Assembly: GCF_023667495.1 (NCBI RefSeq)
Contig: NZ_JAMOZL010000014.1
Location: 124,001-188,000 of the forward strand
Reading direction: 5' to 3'
DNA length: 64,000 nt
Origin: Dyadobacter sp. MSC1_007
Lineage (GTDB): Bacteria > Bacteroidota > Bacteroidia > Cytophagales > Spirosomataceae
Shown here: positions 1 through 7,815 of the stretch, in pieces
Numbering within the stretch: the first letter of the stretch is position 1
Layout: each line of letters begins with the position of its first letter
Made by a program: the position numbers and the translations under genes
Notes under the pieces: model-generated
Databases searched by the model: none
What the model saw: the letters and a program-made list of their open reading frames with translations, nothing else
Told to the model about the DNA's origin: nothing

Positions 1-569
1 GTCAACAGATCGGCACCACTATGCCCTTTTCGTAAATATTCCTCATTTTTTGTATTGTTGATCGTATTCCCCCAAGGAGTTGCCCACCCCCGCACGCTGC
101 TTGACAGGATAGAACCGATAAGATCATTCTTAATCAGATCGGACACTTTACGTAAGGCCGCAGAAACGCGGGCTTGCGTCCCTGCAACTGCAATCAGTGA
201 TCTTCCACGTGCCATTGCCGCTAATTCTTCTGCTTCTGCGAGGGTACGCCCAAGTGGCCACTCGCAATAAACATGCTTTCCATGCGAAAGTATGGTCTTG
301 ACAGCATCGTAGTGCAGTGGGACCCGGACTGTCACAACAATCAAATCCACTTCATCCGATGAAGCCATTTCTTCAATGCTGCCGAAAGCCAGTGGAACCC
401 GGCAGGCTTCAGCAGCAGCGCGCGAACTTTCCAGACTGGAATTCACGACACCCACTATTTCATATAGGTCACTCAACTGACCAAGAGCCGGCAGATGCGC
501 AACGGCAGCCCAGCTTCTGCCGGCTTGCAGGCCAACAATTCCAACCCTTATTTTTGAATGATTCTGCAT
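1..569 (-). CDS. Gfo/Idh/MocA family oxidoreductase (3' end outside window)
   Basis: Reading the minus strand from the ATG at 569 gives an uninterrupted 189-residue N-terminal part that runs off the left edge. It begins MQNHSKIRVGIVGLQAG and shows a Rossmann fold: a beta strand with a glycine turn (GIVGLQAGRSW instead of the usual GxGxxG), then VDLIVVTVRVPLHYDAV and the family motif HVYCEWPLG, where the usual EKP is EWP. The family comprises NAD(P)-dependent sugar and related oxidoreductases; the altered glycine motif and EWP resemble Gal80-like members, but the substrate cannot be read. The gene is divergent from the HxlR regulator at 707 and the operator-like palindrome at 637-654 lies between them, so regulation by that protein is inferred. 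Confidence 0.82.
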   Translation of the reverse strand, partial: MQNHSKIRVGIVGLQAGRSWAAVAHLPALGQLSDLYEIVGVVNSSLESSRAAAEACRVPLAFGSIEEMASSDEVDLIVVTVRVPLHYDAVKTILSHGKHVYCEWPLGRTLAEAEELAAMARGRSLIAVAGTQARVSAALRKVSDLIKNDLIGSILSSSVRGWATPWGNTINNTKNEEYLRKGHSGADLL

Positions 570-636
570 TGTTCTTTTTGCTTACAAAGTTGACATCAGT
601 AAGGAAGGCATGCAATAAGAGGGAAAATTTCCCTCC

Positions 637-654
637 GGGGATAATTTTATCCCC
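637..654. promoter_or_regulatory. Palindromic operator-like site 1 (HxlR)
   Basis: GGGGATAATTTTATCCCC forms 8-bp arms around a TT spacer. It sits between the divergent oxidoreductase (start 569) and HxlR gene (start 707), just upstream of a TACTTTTG element at 680-687 that fits the Bacteroidota -7 box. Its 16-bp core matches the site at 2836-2857 with one mismatch. A second small palindrome, GGGAAAATTTCCC, lies at 621-633. Binding by HxlR is inferred. Confidence 0.6.
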
Positions 655-706
655 TGTATGCCTCTTCTGTATCTATGCTTACTTTTGTACATAGACGAGA
701 AAGAAG

Positions 707-1072
707 ATGTACGAAAAAAAGATACCCCTGCCGCTCGAATGTGGCCTGGCGATGACAAGAGAAATCCTGGGCGGAAAGTGGAAACCGAATTTATTGTTTG
801 CTATATCGCAGGGCATCAACCGCCCAAGCCAATTACACCGTGCAATTCCACAGTCAACCAAACGGGTTTTAAATCTGCAGTTGAAGGAATTGGAAGAATT
901 TGAAGTGATTGAAAAGAAGATCTATCATCAGCTACCGCCTAAGGTCGAATACCGCCTTACCGAACGCGGAGAGACACTGATGCCTCTTTTGAGCCAGATG
1001 AACGAATGGGGAGAGGAAAATCGCCCATTCATTAAGAGAGTCATCTTAAACCGGACAAAAGTACTGGATTGA
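707..1072 (+). CDS. HxlR-family transcriptional regulator
   Basis: 121 residues, the full length for HxlR winged-helix regulators. The family signature is clear: a conserved Cys near the N-terminus (ECGLAM), GGKWKPNLLFAI, the recognition-helix region RPSQLHRAIPQSTKRVLNLQ, and the wing PPKVEYRLTERG. HxlR proteins are small DNA-binding repressors or activators, often sensing electrophiles through the N-terminal Cys. It is a paralogue of the HxlR protein at 2439-2801 (shared MYE-K start, VLN-QLKELE and PPKVEY). It is divergent from the oxidoreductase at 1-569, which is its likely target. Confidence 0.93.
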   Translation: MYEKKIPLPLECGLAMTREILGGKWKPNLLFAISQGINRPSQLHRAIPQSTKRVLNLQLKELEEFEVIEKKIYHQLPPKVEYRLTERGETLMPLLSQMNEWGEENRPFIKRVILNRTKVLD

Positions 1073-1173
1073 CCGGTGGGTTTCAGGTAAGAATCGGCGA
1101 AATGTACCTGCCCCATCAACTTTTGTCCATTCTCTTCCATATTTCAGCCTGCCAATTTTGCATTCAGTTTAAG

Positions 1174-1194
1174 GGGGCGGTTCAATGCCGCCCC
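1174..1194. other. GC-rich hairpin upstream of the acyltransferase gene
   Basis: GGGGCGG (1174-1180) and CCGCCCC (1188-1194) form a perfect 7-bp stem with a 7-nt loop. It lies between the HxlR stop (1072) and the acyltransferase start (1217). No T-run follows, so it may be a weak terminator or a leader hairpin. Confidence 0.45.
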
Positions 1195-1216
1195 TATCAT
1201 CTTAACTCAATGCAAA

Positions 1217-2467
1217 ATGAAAAGACAACAGAACCGCACATTAGGTGCATTCGAAAAAACGTTTTGGCTGCTGGATCAGATTGATTCAAAAGACTTCTGC
1301 CTGGCCGCCGACATCTGTGGAACACAACCCGTTGAGAAGTGGCGGAAAGCCATTGACATGGCCCAGCAACGCCATCCAAACCTTTCTGTAAAGGTGGTGC
1401 TCGACGAGTTGGGAAGACCCACCTTGCAGCATGCAGACAACCTGCATATTCCGCTCAGAGTGGTGCATGCAGAGCAGCATTACCGGTGGGAAAAGGAAGT
1501 TGAAAAGGAGCTCTCCATAAGGTTCAATACAGCCGAAGGCCCATTGCTAAGGGTTGTTTTGGTTCAAAAGACAGACCGCACCGTCCTGATCCTGGCTGCA
1601 AACCATACCGTGGCCGATGGCACATCATTAAGCTATTTGACCCGGGATATATTGCTTGCCGTTACCGGAAAAGAGCTGGAATTGATGCAGCTACAAGTGT
1701 CTAACGATGAAACCCTCGGCCTTGCGGAAGATGTGCCTGCGCAGGTTGTTGAGAGGGTGCTCGAACTGAAAATGAAGACGGGTATGGTTAACCCATTGGT
1801 TTCGTCGCACCGCTTTTCTGAAATCACAACCCACAACCTTCTGGAACGCGCACGGCAGGAAAATACGAGCGTTCATGGCGCCATTTGTGCGGCCGTGCTA
1901 ATCGCTTCAAGAAAACTGCGTCCAGAATGGGACGAGACCAGAATGGAGCTGGTTTCACCTGTTTGCACCAGGGCAGCGCTTGATCTGGACGATAACTTTG
2001 GGTTGAACATTACCACGCAGTCCGTGTTCTTTGAAAACCAGCGACATTTATCCTTCTGGGATCTGGCAAGGTTGGCCAAGGCCGGGCTCGGCGGGACAGG
2101 TTCTGTGGAATATACAACCGGCTATCTTTCGTTTTTCCGCGATCTGGTTTTCGGTCACAATGATATGCAGCAAATGCTGGATGCTTTGAAACAGGCATTT
2201 AACCACCACATTATGGTTACTAACCTGGTGCGGGTGAGATACAAAACGGAATTCGGACCGTTGAAGCTTGAAGCCTTGTATGGTCCGATGGTTCGGTCTG
2301 GAAAGGGAATGGAGCAGACGATCGGCGCATTGACAGCCAATGGTTCGCTTGGCCTGACCAATACAAGCGACACGCCGATTCCTGGCCTGCTTGATGAAAT
2401 GGAGCGAATCCTGGAAAAAGCTTGTCAGGAAAATGTGGTTACGAAGACAGTATGTTCTTTTCGATAA
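1217..2467 (+). CDS. Condensation-domain/PapA-like acyltransferase
   Basis: 416 residues. The motif NHTVADG (His130, Asp134) matches the HHxxxDG catalytic motif of the BAHD/condensation-domain superfamily, which includes alcohol acetyltransferases, Pap proteins and NRPS condensation domains. The first His of the pair is Asn, as is common outside NRPS. The N-terminal half (LGAFEKTFWLLDQ) resembles the standalone acyltransferase group and the length fits that class; no carrier-protein domain is present. It follows the HxlR gene on the same strand with a 144-bp gap. Its 3' end overlaps the convergent second HxlR gene by 29 bp. Donor and acceptor cannot be predicted. Confidence 0.8.
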   Translation: MKRQQNRTLGAFEKTFWLLDQIDSKDFCLAADICGTQPVEKWRKAIDMAQQRHPNLSVKVVLDELGRPTLQHADNLHIPLRVVHAEQHYRWEKEVEKELSIRFNTAEGPLLRVVLVQKTDRTVLILAANHTVADGTSLSYLTRDILLAVTGKELELMQLQVSNDETLGLAEDVPAQVVERVLELKMKTGMVNPLVSSHRFSEITTHNLLERARQENTSVHGAICAAVLIASRKLRPEWDETRMELVSPVCTRAALDLDDNFGLNITTQSVFFENQRHLSFWDLARLAKAGLGGTGSVEYTTGYLSFFRDLVFGHNDMQQMLDALKQAFNHHIMVTNLVRVRYKTEFGPLKLEALYGPMVRSGKGMEQTIGALTANGSLGLTNTSDTPIPGLLDEMERILEKACQENVVTKTVCSFR

Positions 2468-2801
2468 GCTTCCGCAAGCGCTGGTCATTCTGATCGCCCC
2501 ACGCGCCTATCGCACCGATGACCGGGATCAGTGATTTTCCGAAATCTGTAAGATAATATTCTACTTTGGGCGGAACGACCGGGTAAATGATTTTCCCGAC
2601 CAGCTCGTGGTTCTCGAGCTCTTTTAATTGCACATTCAACACCCGGCGGGATGCATCCGGAATTTTCCGTTGCAGCTCGCTGGGGCGTTGGAAGCCCTGG
2701 TGAATGAACCACAAAAGCCTCATTTTCCATTTGCCATATAGCACTTCACCGATCAGGTCGAGCCCGCAATTCAGGTTGGGCATTGTTTTTCTTTCGTACA
2801 T
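2439..2801 (-). CDS. HxlR-family transcriptional regulator
   Basis: 120 residues with the complete HxlR winged helix: NCGLDLIGEVLYGKWK, RPSELQRKIPDASRRVLNVQL and the wing PPKVEYYLTDFG. The N-terminal Cys of the family is conserved. It is paralogous to the protein at 707-1072. It is transcribed away from the SDR gene at 2931, and a perfect 22-bp palindrome lies between the two starts, so autoregulation and control of the SDR gene are likely by inference. Its 3' end overlaps the acyltransferase gene tail to tail. Confidence 0.93.
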   Translation of the reverse strand: MYERKTMPNLNCGLDLIGEVLYGKWKMRLLWFIHQGFQRPSELQRKIPDASRRVLNVQLKELENHELVGKIIYPVVPPKVEYYLTDFGKSLIPVIGAIGAWGDQNDQRLRKLIEKNILSS

Positions 2802-2805
2802 TCTG

Positions 2806-2836
2806 CAAATATAAATATATGTCTTTGGCGGTTCAA
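2806..2836 (-). promoter_or_regulatory. Promoter of the second HxlR gene
   Basis: On the minus strand TATATTTG (2813-2806) fits the Bacteroidota -7 box TAnnTTTG, with TTG (2836-2834) 20 bases upstream. The -33 element abuts the palindrome at 2836-2857, so a protein bound there would block it. The -7 box lies only a few bases before the start codon, so the leader would be very short. Confidence 0.5.
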
Positions 2837-2857
2837 TAGGGATAAATTTATCCCTAT
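2836..2857. promoter_or_regulatory. Palindromic operator-like site 2 (HxlR)
   Basis: A perfect 22-bp palindrome with the core GGGATAAATTTATCCC and outer arms ATA/TAT. It lies between the divergent HxlR (start 2801) and SDR (start 2931) genes. The core differs by one base from the site at 637-654, which is placed the same way beside the other HxlR gene. Assignment as an HxlR operator is inference from position and recurrence. Confidence 0.68.
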
Positions 2858-2930
2858 CTGAATCGTAAATCCGTACTTGTCAGCATGTGGCATAGCGCCG
2901 AAATTTGTCCTAAACAAAACCAGCAAGGAC

Positions 2931-3719
2931 ATGGATTTCAATTTCGAAAACGAACTAAAAGACAAAATTGCCCTCGTAACCGGGGGATCAAAAGGCGCCG
3001 GAAAGGCCATTGCAGACCGGCTTTTGAAAGCGGGCGCAACGGTAATCATTACCGCAAGAAACAATCCCGAAGACCATGGAAACGGTATTCATTTTATATC
3101 GGCGGATTTAAGCAAACCCGAAGGCACCCAAAAAGTGGTGGAAGAGATTCAGAAACGATTCGGGCGACTGGATATTCTGGTGAATAACCTGGGCGGATCG
3201 GAAACGCCGGGCGGCGGCTTTGCGGTGCTCACCGACCAGCATTGGGAAGAATCCTTTCAAACCAATCTGCTGGCGCCCGTGCGACTAGACCGCGGCTTCC
3301 TGCCCGGCATGATCGAGCAGCGCGGAGGCGTGATCATTCACATTGCGTCCATACAGGCGAAGTTGCCTTTGTACGATTCCACATTGCCTTATGCGGCAGC
3401 GAAAGCAGCTTTGGTCAATTACAGCAAGAGCTTGTCGAATGAAGTCACCCCAAAAGGCGTACGTGTGCTCACCGTTTCGCCGGGCTGGATCATGACGAGC
3501 TCGTCAACCCGAATGCTGGAACGCATTGCCGAAAGCTCAGGCGGCACGATGGAAGAAGCTGAAAAAAGCGTCATCGGCGCATTGGGAGGCATTCCGTTCG
3601 GCAGAGCAGCCTGGCCGGAGGAAGTTGCCGAGTTGGTCGGTTTCCTGGCCTCGCCAAGAGCAGGCTATCTCACCGGGACCGAATACATCATCGACGGCGG
3701 CACAGTCCGCACGATTTAA
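2931..3719 (+). CDS. SDR family NAD(P)-dependent oxidoreductase
   Basis: 262 residues from the ATG at 2931, preceded by AAGGA; a TTG 54 bases upstream is less likely. Classical SDR features run in order: TGGSKGAG cofactor motif, NNLGG in place of NNAG, the catalytic Ser in HIASIQ, YAAAK, and a C-terminal GTEYIIDGG. It probably reduces a carbonyl or oxidises an alcohol with NAD(P)(H); the substrate is unknown. It is divergent from HxlR at 2801 and followed after 80 bp by a broken NTF2-like gene, a common SDR partner. Confidence 0.92.
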   Translation: MDFNFENELKDKIALVTGGSKGAGKAIADRLLKAGATVIITARNNPEDHGNGIHFISADLSKPEGTQKVVEEIQKRFGRLDILVNNLGGSETPGGGFAVLTDQHWEESFQTNLLAPVRLDRGFLPGMIEQRGGVIIHIASIQAKLPLYDSTLPYAAAKAALVNYSKSLSNEVTPKGVRVLTVSPGWIMTSSSTRMLERIAESSGGTMEEAEKSVIGALGGIPFGRAAWPEEVAELVGFLASPRAGYLTGTEYIIDGGTVRTI

Positions 3720-3799
3720 GCTAGCATTGACCATTTTACTTCATTCTCATTTTTTCAATATCAAAGTCATTTGTTTAACAACATAAACCATTCATAATC

Positions 3800-4122
3800 A
3801 TGAAACTTCCTGAAAACATGGCAGGCTTTATCAAAGCACAAAATGAAGCAGACAGCGCAGCATTTGCCAGTTATTTCACAGCACACGCACCGTTTTTGAC
3901 GAAGGCTCGTCCTACACTGGTAGAGAGGAAATCAAACATTGGATACAGGAGGCGACGGAAAGGTATCATATGCAAGTGACGCCCATTGATTTCACGCAAA
4001 ATGGCACAAAAGGAACACTTTCAGTGGAAACAAGCGGCACGTTTCCGGGCAGTCCGGCAATGATGCATTACCACCTTGACATGGAAAATGCATTAATTAG
4101 TTCGTTGAAAATTACAGGTTAA
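3800..4122 (+). pseudogene. NTF2/SnoaL-like protein gene, frameshifted
   Basis: From ATG 3800 the reading starts MKLPENMAGFIKAQNEADSA and is typical of a small NTF2-like protein. After about codon 30 the frame changes and stops at 3977-3979. The frame one base further on continues as VFDEGSSYTGREEIKHWI and then VTPIDFTQNGTKGTLSVE to a stop at 4120-4122, which are clear family features (DEG, Y-GREEI). One base gained or lost near 3888-3893 joins the two halves into about 107 residues. It follows the SDR gene, probably in one transcript. Either a recent null mutation or a sequencing error would explain it. Confidence 0.8.
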
Positions 4123-4211
4123 TAGCCTGTTACATTAGTTCACAGGATTGTTTTGCAAACGTTTGGACCTTGGCGAAGCAATCCTGCGAACATTTTACTT
4201 TAATTTAAAAA

Positions 4212-5141
4212 ATGATCAGAAAATTGCGGTTCACATCGACAGTTGCAGGTTTAGTACTGCTGTGTTTCTCAAAACTCACTTTTGCGCAAAAGGCAGATTC
4301 GGTGAATATTAACGAACCTGCTCAACGGGTCAAAATTGCTCCTGAAAGTGTCTTTAAAATGTTCCGCGACGCCGGGATGAAGCCAGTTAACCACACGCTT
4401 ACGTCGGCAGAAAAAGAGAAAGTGAGCAATGCGTTTGCCTTGTTGCCACCGCTCCACCAGCGGATTTTGAAACAACATTTGCTCAGCATCAGCTTTATGG
4501 ATAACATGCCCAACACCGCATTGACCTCGCCGGTTGATCCGGTCGGCGGGATCAAAATGTTTAACATCACTTTTCGAGGCGGCTTATTGAATGAAAATGT
4601 TTCAGAATGGGCGACATGGAAAGAGAATACTTGCTTCACGCCCGCAGTTGATTCGAGTTACCAGGTACGCGTGGAAGGCGGCAAATTGGACGCGATCATT
4701 TATGTGCTCCTGCATGAGGCCACGCACATTGTCGATGTGGTAACCGGGATTACCCCGCATCCAGAAGATGCAGATGCAGTGGTGGAGCCGACAGCGTTCA
4801 CAAAAGATATCTGGCGACTGATGAATAAGCCCACCGAACCATACATCGATTCCCTTCTGGAACAAACGCAGTTTCGGAGCGGGAAGCCAATTTCGATGAG
4901 CCTCGCGCCGGATGTTTATGCGAAGCTTTCGAAAACGCCTTTTCCTTCATTATATGCAATGGCTGCGTGGTCTGAGGATGCCGCCGAGCTGGTCACAATA
5001 TATCACATGACCACCCGATTAAAGCAACCGTTTTATGTGGTGGTTACCAAAAATAATGTGGAAGTGGCCCGGTTTGAACCCATGAAAATTCCGCTGGTCA
5101 AAAGGCGATTGGGTCAGTTAGCGGCTTTCTACCAGCCATAA
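4212..5141 (+). CDS. Secreted protein with HExxH metallopeptidase-like motif
   Basis: 309 residues. The N-terminus is a signal peptide (MIRKLRFTSTVAGLVLLCFS to about AQ26). At 168-172 the sequence HEATH, preceded by IIYVLL, fits the HExxH zinc motif on a helix. WSEDAAEL (253-260) could supply the third, acidic ligand (Glu255 or Glu259), as in gluzincins. I cannot name the family; the peptidase role is inferred from the motif and export signal. It stands alone on the plus strand between the broken NTF2-like gene and the frameshifted hydrolase. Confidence 0.65.
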   Translation: MIRKLRFTSTVAGLVLLCFSKLTFAQKADSVNINEPAQRVKIAPESVFKMFRDAGMKPVNHTLTSAEKEKVSNAFALLPPLHQRILKQHLLSISFMDNMPNTALTSPVDPVGGIKMFNITFRGGLLNENVSEWATWKENTCFTPAVDSSYQVRVEGGKLDAIIYVLLHEATHIVDVVTGITPHPEDADAVVEPTAFTKDIWRLMNKPTEPYIDSLLEQTQFRSGKPISMSLAPDVYAKLSKTPFPSLYAMAAWSEDAAELVTIYHMTTRLKQPFYVVVTKNNVEVARFEPMKIPLVKRRLGQLAAFYQP

Positions 5142-5289
5142 CTTCATCTTACGGGAAAAATGTACAAGGAGCTTGGACTTTTATCCATTCTTCTGCGCGG
5201 TTCAACCTGCCACCTTTGTAATGTCAAAACACAACGACAATCTACTAATGGTTAGCGGATTAACTCAAAAACTTAAACTTACCACTCAG

Positions 5290-6196
5290 ATGAAAACTAT
5301 TGCCTTGACTATCGCATTCCTTTTCACTTTTATCCAAAGCCAATCTCTATTTGCACAAACACGCAAGCCCGCAGCATTCGGAAGAGAAGAATACATTGAA
5401 GTGGAGAAAAATGTAAAAACTGCACGTGATCGACCTTGGCCAAGGCCAGCCCGTCGTACTCATTCACGGATGGCCGCTGAACAACGAGATGTACGAATAT
5501 CAATACCAGTATCTGGTTGAAAAAGGGTTCAGGGTCATCGGCATTTCCCTCCGCGGTTTCGGAAAATCGGACAGACCTTACGGAAAATACGACTTCGATA
5601 CTTTCTCCGACGACATTAAGGTGGTTTTGGAAAAACTGAAAATCGAGAACGCAACATTAGGCGGATTTTCAATGGGAAGCGCGGTAACATTGCACTTTAT
5701 AACCAAATATAATGGGGCACATATCAAAAAGTTAGCCGTATTCGGTGCAACTGGTCCATCATGGAAGCAACGCGAAGGCCATCCTTACGGCATCACTGAG
5801 CAAGGTGCTATCGATCTGATCAAACAGACCAAAACAAACCGGGAGCAATTGGTAGCAGGATTTGGAAAAGCATTCGAAGGCCAGGAAGGCGGACTTTCAC
5901 AGGAATCGATCAAATGGTTGGAAAGCATCAACCTGAATGCATCACCATACGCCACCACCCGGGCGATCAACGCATTGGGTGATCTGGATCTGCGCCCTGT
6001 GCTTGGAAAAATCAAAATGCCGGTTGCGATATTCCACGGTGTAAATGACAAATTGTGTGATTACGCTCAGGCTGAGCAGCTTAACAAAGCCATCAAAGGA
6101 TCTTACATTGTAAAATTTGAAAAAGGCGGACACGGGTTGTTTTTGGAAGAAATGGATAAATTCAACTCCGAGCTTGAAAAGTTTGCCAGAAACTAA
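5290..6196 (+). pseudogene. Secreted alpha/beta hydrolase, frameshifted
   Basis: ATG 5290 opens a signal peptide (MKTIALTIAFLFTFIQSQSL, then FAQ) and the segment EYIEVEKNVK. The rest is one base out of phase and reads IDLGQGQPVVLIHGWP, nucleophile elbow GGFSMGS, acid region VNDKLCD and the catalytic His in KGGHGLF, ending at 6196. The phase change falls at an A5 run (5415-5419); removing one A gives VKLHVIDLGQG and restores about 301 residues. The motifs match the chloroperoxidase/esterase-like alpha/beta hydrolases. A homopolymer sequencing error is as likely as a true mutation. Confidence 0.82.
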
Positions 6197-6210
6197 TTAA
6201 AACAAATTGT

Positions 6211-6245
6211 ACCTGTGAAGCGAATGATCGCCTCACGGGTTTTTC
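6211..6245 (+). terminator. Terminator of the alpha/beta hydrolase gene
   Basis: A 12-bp stem with G-U wobbles (6211-6222 pairing with 6229-6240) is followed by TTTTT, 15 bases after the stop codon. Confidence 0.7.
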
Positions 6246-6294
6246 TCTATTTTGAGACAAAGAGTTCCAAGCCATTTCACAAGCGTATATAGCC

Positions 6295-7137
6295 ATGAGT
6301 GCAACCGTTTTCAATAACAATTTAAAAACACTGGGACTGCTGCAAGTAAGCAAGGAGCAAACCGAGATCATCAACGGGCCAGCCTATAAAGAATACATCA
6401 AGATCCTATATCTGCCCGCTGGCTACAAGCTGAGGGTCGATTTTGCGTGTTACGATACCCAGCAGCCTACATTGTTTTTTATCAGCCCCAATCAATATCT
6501 TGAACTGGAAATCGCTGGTGAGGAAAGCGGTTATTTCATTTTTTACAACCGCGATTTTTACTGTATCCAAATTCACGATCAGGAAGTTGCCTGCGATGGT
6601 TTATTGTTCAACAACATCAGGAACATGCCCAAAGTAGAGCTCTTGGAAAACGAAATCGCTTTTCTCGGAGGCCTGTTTAAGGAAATGATCGGGGAATTTC
6701 AGTTGAATGACAGCTCGCTGGAAGAAATGATGCGGACTTACCTTAAACAACTCCTTATCCGCGCGACGCGCTCCTGGAAACGGCAACATTTGACCCATGA
6801 CGTGACTGACCAGCAAAGTGATCTGGAATTTTTCCGCAAATTCACCAGGCTTGTAGAGGAGCATTATAAATCCAAACACACCGTCGCAGATTACGCCGAC
6901 TTTCTTTGCATAGCCCCCAAAACGATCACGCATAAGTTTAACCGATTAAGGTTACCTCAGGCTAATGAGATAATTAAAAATCGAATTATCCTGGAAGCGA
7001 AACGGTTGTTAGTCCATACTTCGCTGACAGCAAAAGAAATTGCTTATGAACTAGGGTATAATGACCCGGCATATTTCAGCAGGCTGTTTCAGACGAAAAC
7101 GGGTGAATCTCCATCGGGTTTTCGGGCAAACTTTTAA
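6295..7137 (+). CDS. AraC-family transcriptional regulator
   Basis: 280 residues. The last ~100 residues hold the two-helix-turn-helix AraC domain: DYADFLCIAPKTITHKFNRL, then TAKEIAYELGYNDPAYFSRLF and KTGESPSGFR. The N-terminal ~170 residues look like a cupin-type sensor fold. It belongs to the same subgroup as the AraC protein at 39947-40786 (shared IKEIAYELGY-like core and FARRFF layout), distinct from the three AraC paralogues at 15306, 25559 and 30556. It lies downstream of the hydrolase and may control it. Confidence 0.92.
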   Translation: MSATVFNNNLKTLGLLQVSKEQTEIINGPAYKEYIKILYLPAGYKLRVDFACYDTQQPTLFFISPNQYLELEIAGEESGYFIFYNRDFYCIQIHDQEVACDGLLFNNIRNMPKVELLENEIAFLGGLFKEMIGEFQLNDSSLEEMMRTYLKQLLIRATRSWKRQHLTHDVTDQQSDLEFFRKFTRLVEEHYKSKHTVADYADFLCIAPKTITHKFNRLRLPQANEIIKNRIILEAKRLLVHTSLTAKEIAYELGYNDPAYFSRLFQTKTGESPSGFRANF

Positions 7138-7546
7138 GCTCGAAACTCCTTTAAAGACCATTGTTGGGATCGACTTGTCGCATGTGTAAATTCTTCAGAA
7201 GCCTACGCAACTGCTTACATGTTGGCAGTCTCCTGAGACACCGCGACACTTAAAAAGGCTGTCGATACTAACCTACGCTTTCTGTGTAGTTATTTCGTAC
7301 GAAAGTGTGTCCAAGGGAATTGACATCGAATCATCCAAAGCAAATTAGATTTGTGTAGCAATCGAAATTGAGATATGGAGTTTAAATAGTTTCGACGAAA
7401 TCTTACCTTTTTATTATATTTGCTTAGACGTAAAGAATTTCAAAAGGCATTAAAACAAGCCAAAAGATTCGGTTACCGTTTCGGTTACCTATTTTGAAGG
7501 GAATTTCAAGTAATTGATATACAGGCATTTTCAAGATTTAAATTGT
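7138..7546. other. Intergenic region left of the integrated element
   Basis: No supported gene. It contains a TATATTTG promoter-like box at 7415-7422 with no clear -33 element, and two spaced TCGGTTACC repeats at 7469-7489. These stand 57 bp left of the direct-repeat core at 7547 and resemble the arm sites of the element to the right, so this stretch may hold the end of an older related element. Confidence 0.5.
7469..7489 (+). repeat. Paired TCGGTTACC repeats (arm-site-like)
   Basis: TCGGTTACC occurs twice with a GTT spacer. The layout (two short direct repeats, 3-nt spacer, about 58 bp from the core) is the same as that of the GGTGAGT pair at 14003-14021. A single further copy, TCGGTTACC followed by GTT, is at 14195-14206. 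Confidence 0.55.
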
Positions 7547-7562
7547 TCCCAGCGGGATCACT
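7547..7562 (+). repeat. Left attachment core (attL)
   Basis: TCCCAGCGGGATCACT, an exact copy of the sequence at 14081-14096. It contains TCCC-AGC-GGGA, a short inverted repeat of the kind found in recombinase core sites. It is followed by a terminator hairpin at 7586-7621. Confidence 0.7.
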
Positions 7563-7585
7563 TAAAGAAATAACAAAAAGCATCG

Positions 7586-7621
7586 AAAAGCCTGCAAATC
7601 AACAGATTAGCAGGCTTTTTT
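7586..7621 (+). terminator. Rho-independent terminator near attL
   Basis: AAAAGCCTGC (7586-7595) pairs perfectly with GCAGGCTTTT (7610-7619) and ends in T residues. No plus-strand gene precedes it within the window region, so it may end a short transcript from the 7415 promoter-like box. Confidence 0.75.
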
Positions 7622-7664
7622 CTTTGCCGGTTATGCCAAAATGTTCAATTTTTCACAAATTTTT

Positions 7665-7709
7665 GGTGAGTAATTCGGTGAGTTCGAAGATCTGCAAATT
7701 TTACTCACC
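7665..7709. repeat. Left arm-type repeats GGTGAGT
   Basis: GGTGAGT-AAT-TCGGTGAGT (7665-7683) and an inverted copy ACTCACC (7703-7709) lie between the left core and the integrase gene. The paired form recurs at 14003-14021 next to the right core. This is the arrangement of integrase arm-binding sites; the binding itself is inferred. Confidence 0.6.
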
Positions 7710-7733
7710 AGAATCGCTGTAACTGATTGTATT

Positions 7734-7762
7734 ACAACCTGTTTACGACGTAAACAGGTTGT
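7734..7762. promoter_or_regulatory. 13-bp inverted repeat upstream of the integrase gene
   Basis: ACAACCTGTTTAC and GTAAACAGGTTGT are exact inverted copies separated by GAC, 53 bp before the integrase start. It could be an operator or an RNA hairpin controlling integrase expression. The sequence GATTGTATTACAA at 7725-7737 overlaps it and recurs with one change at 12584-12596. Confidence 0.55.
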
Positions 7763-7815
7763 GCTGATTAGGCTTGCAAGACTACTTTTGTTCAACTTTT
7801 TAACCTGAAAAAGGT

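Noticed and set aside
7440..7562. A tRNA gene as the integration target at the left core
   Set aside because: The bases before TCCCAGCGGGATCACT do not form T, anticodon or D arms, and no TTCRA loop is present.
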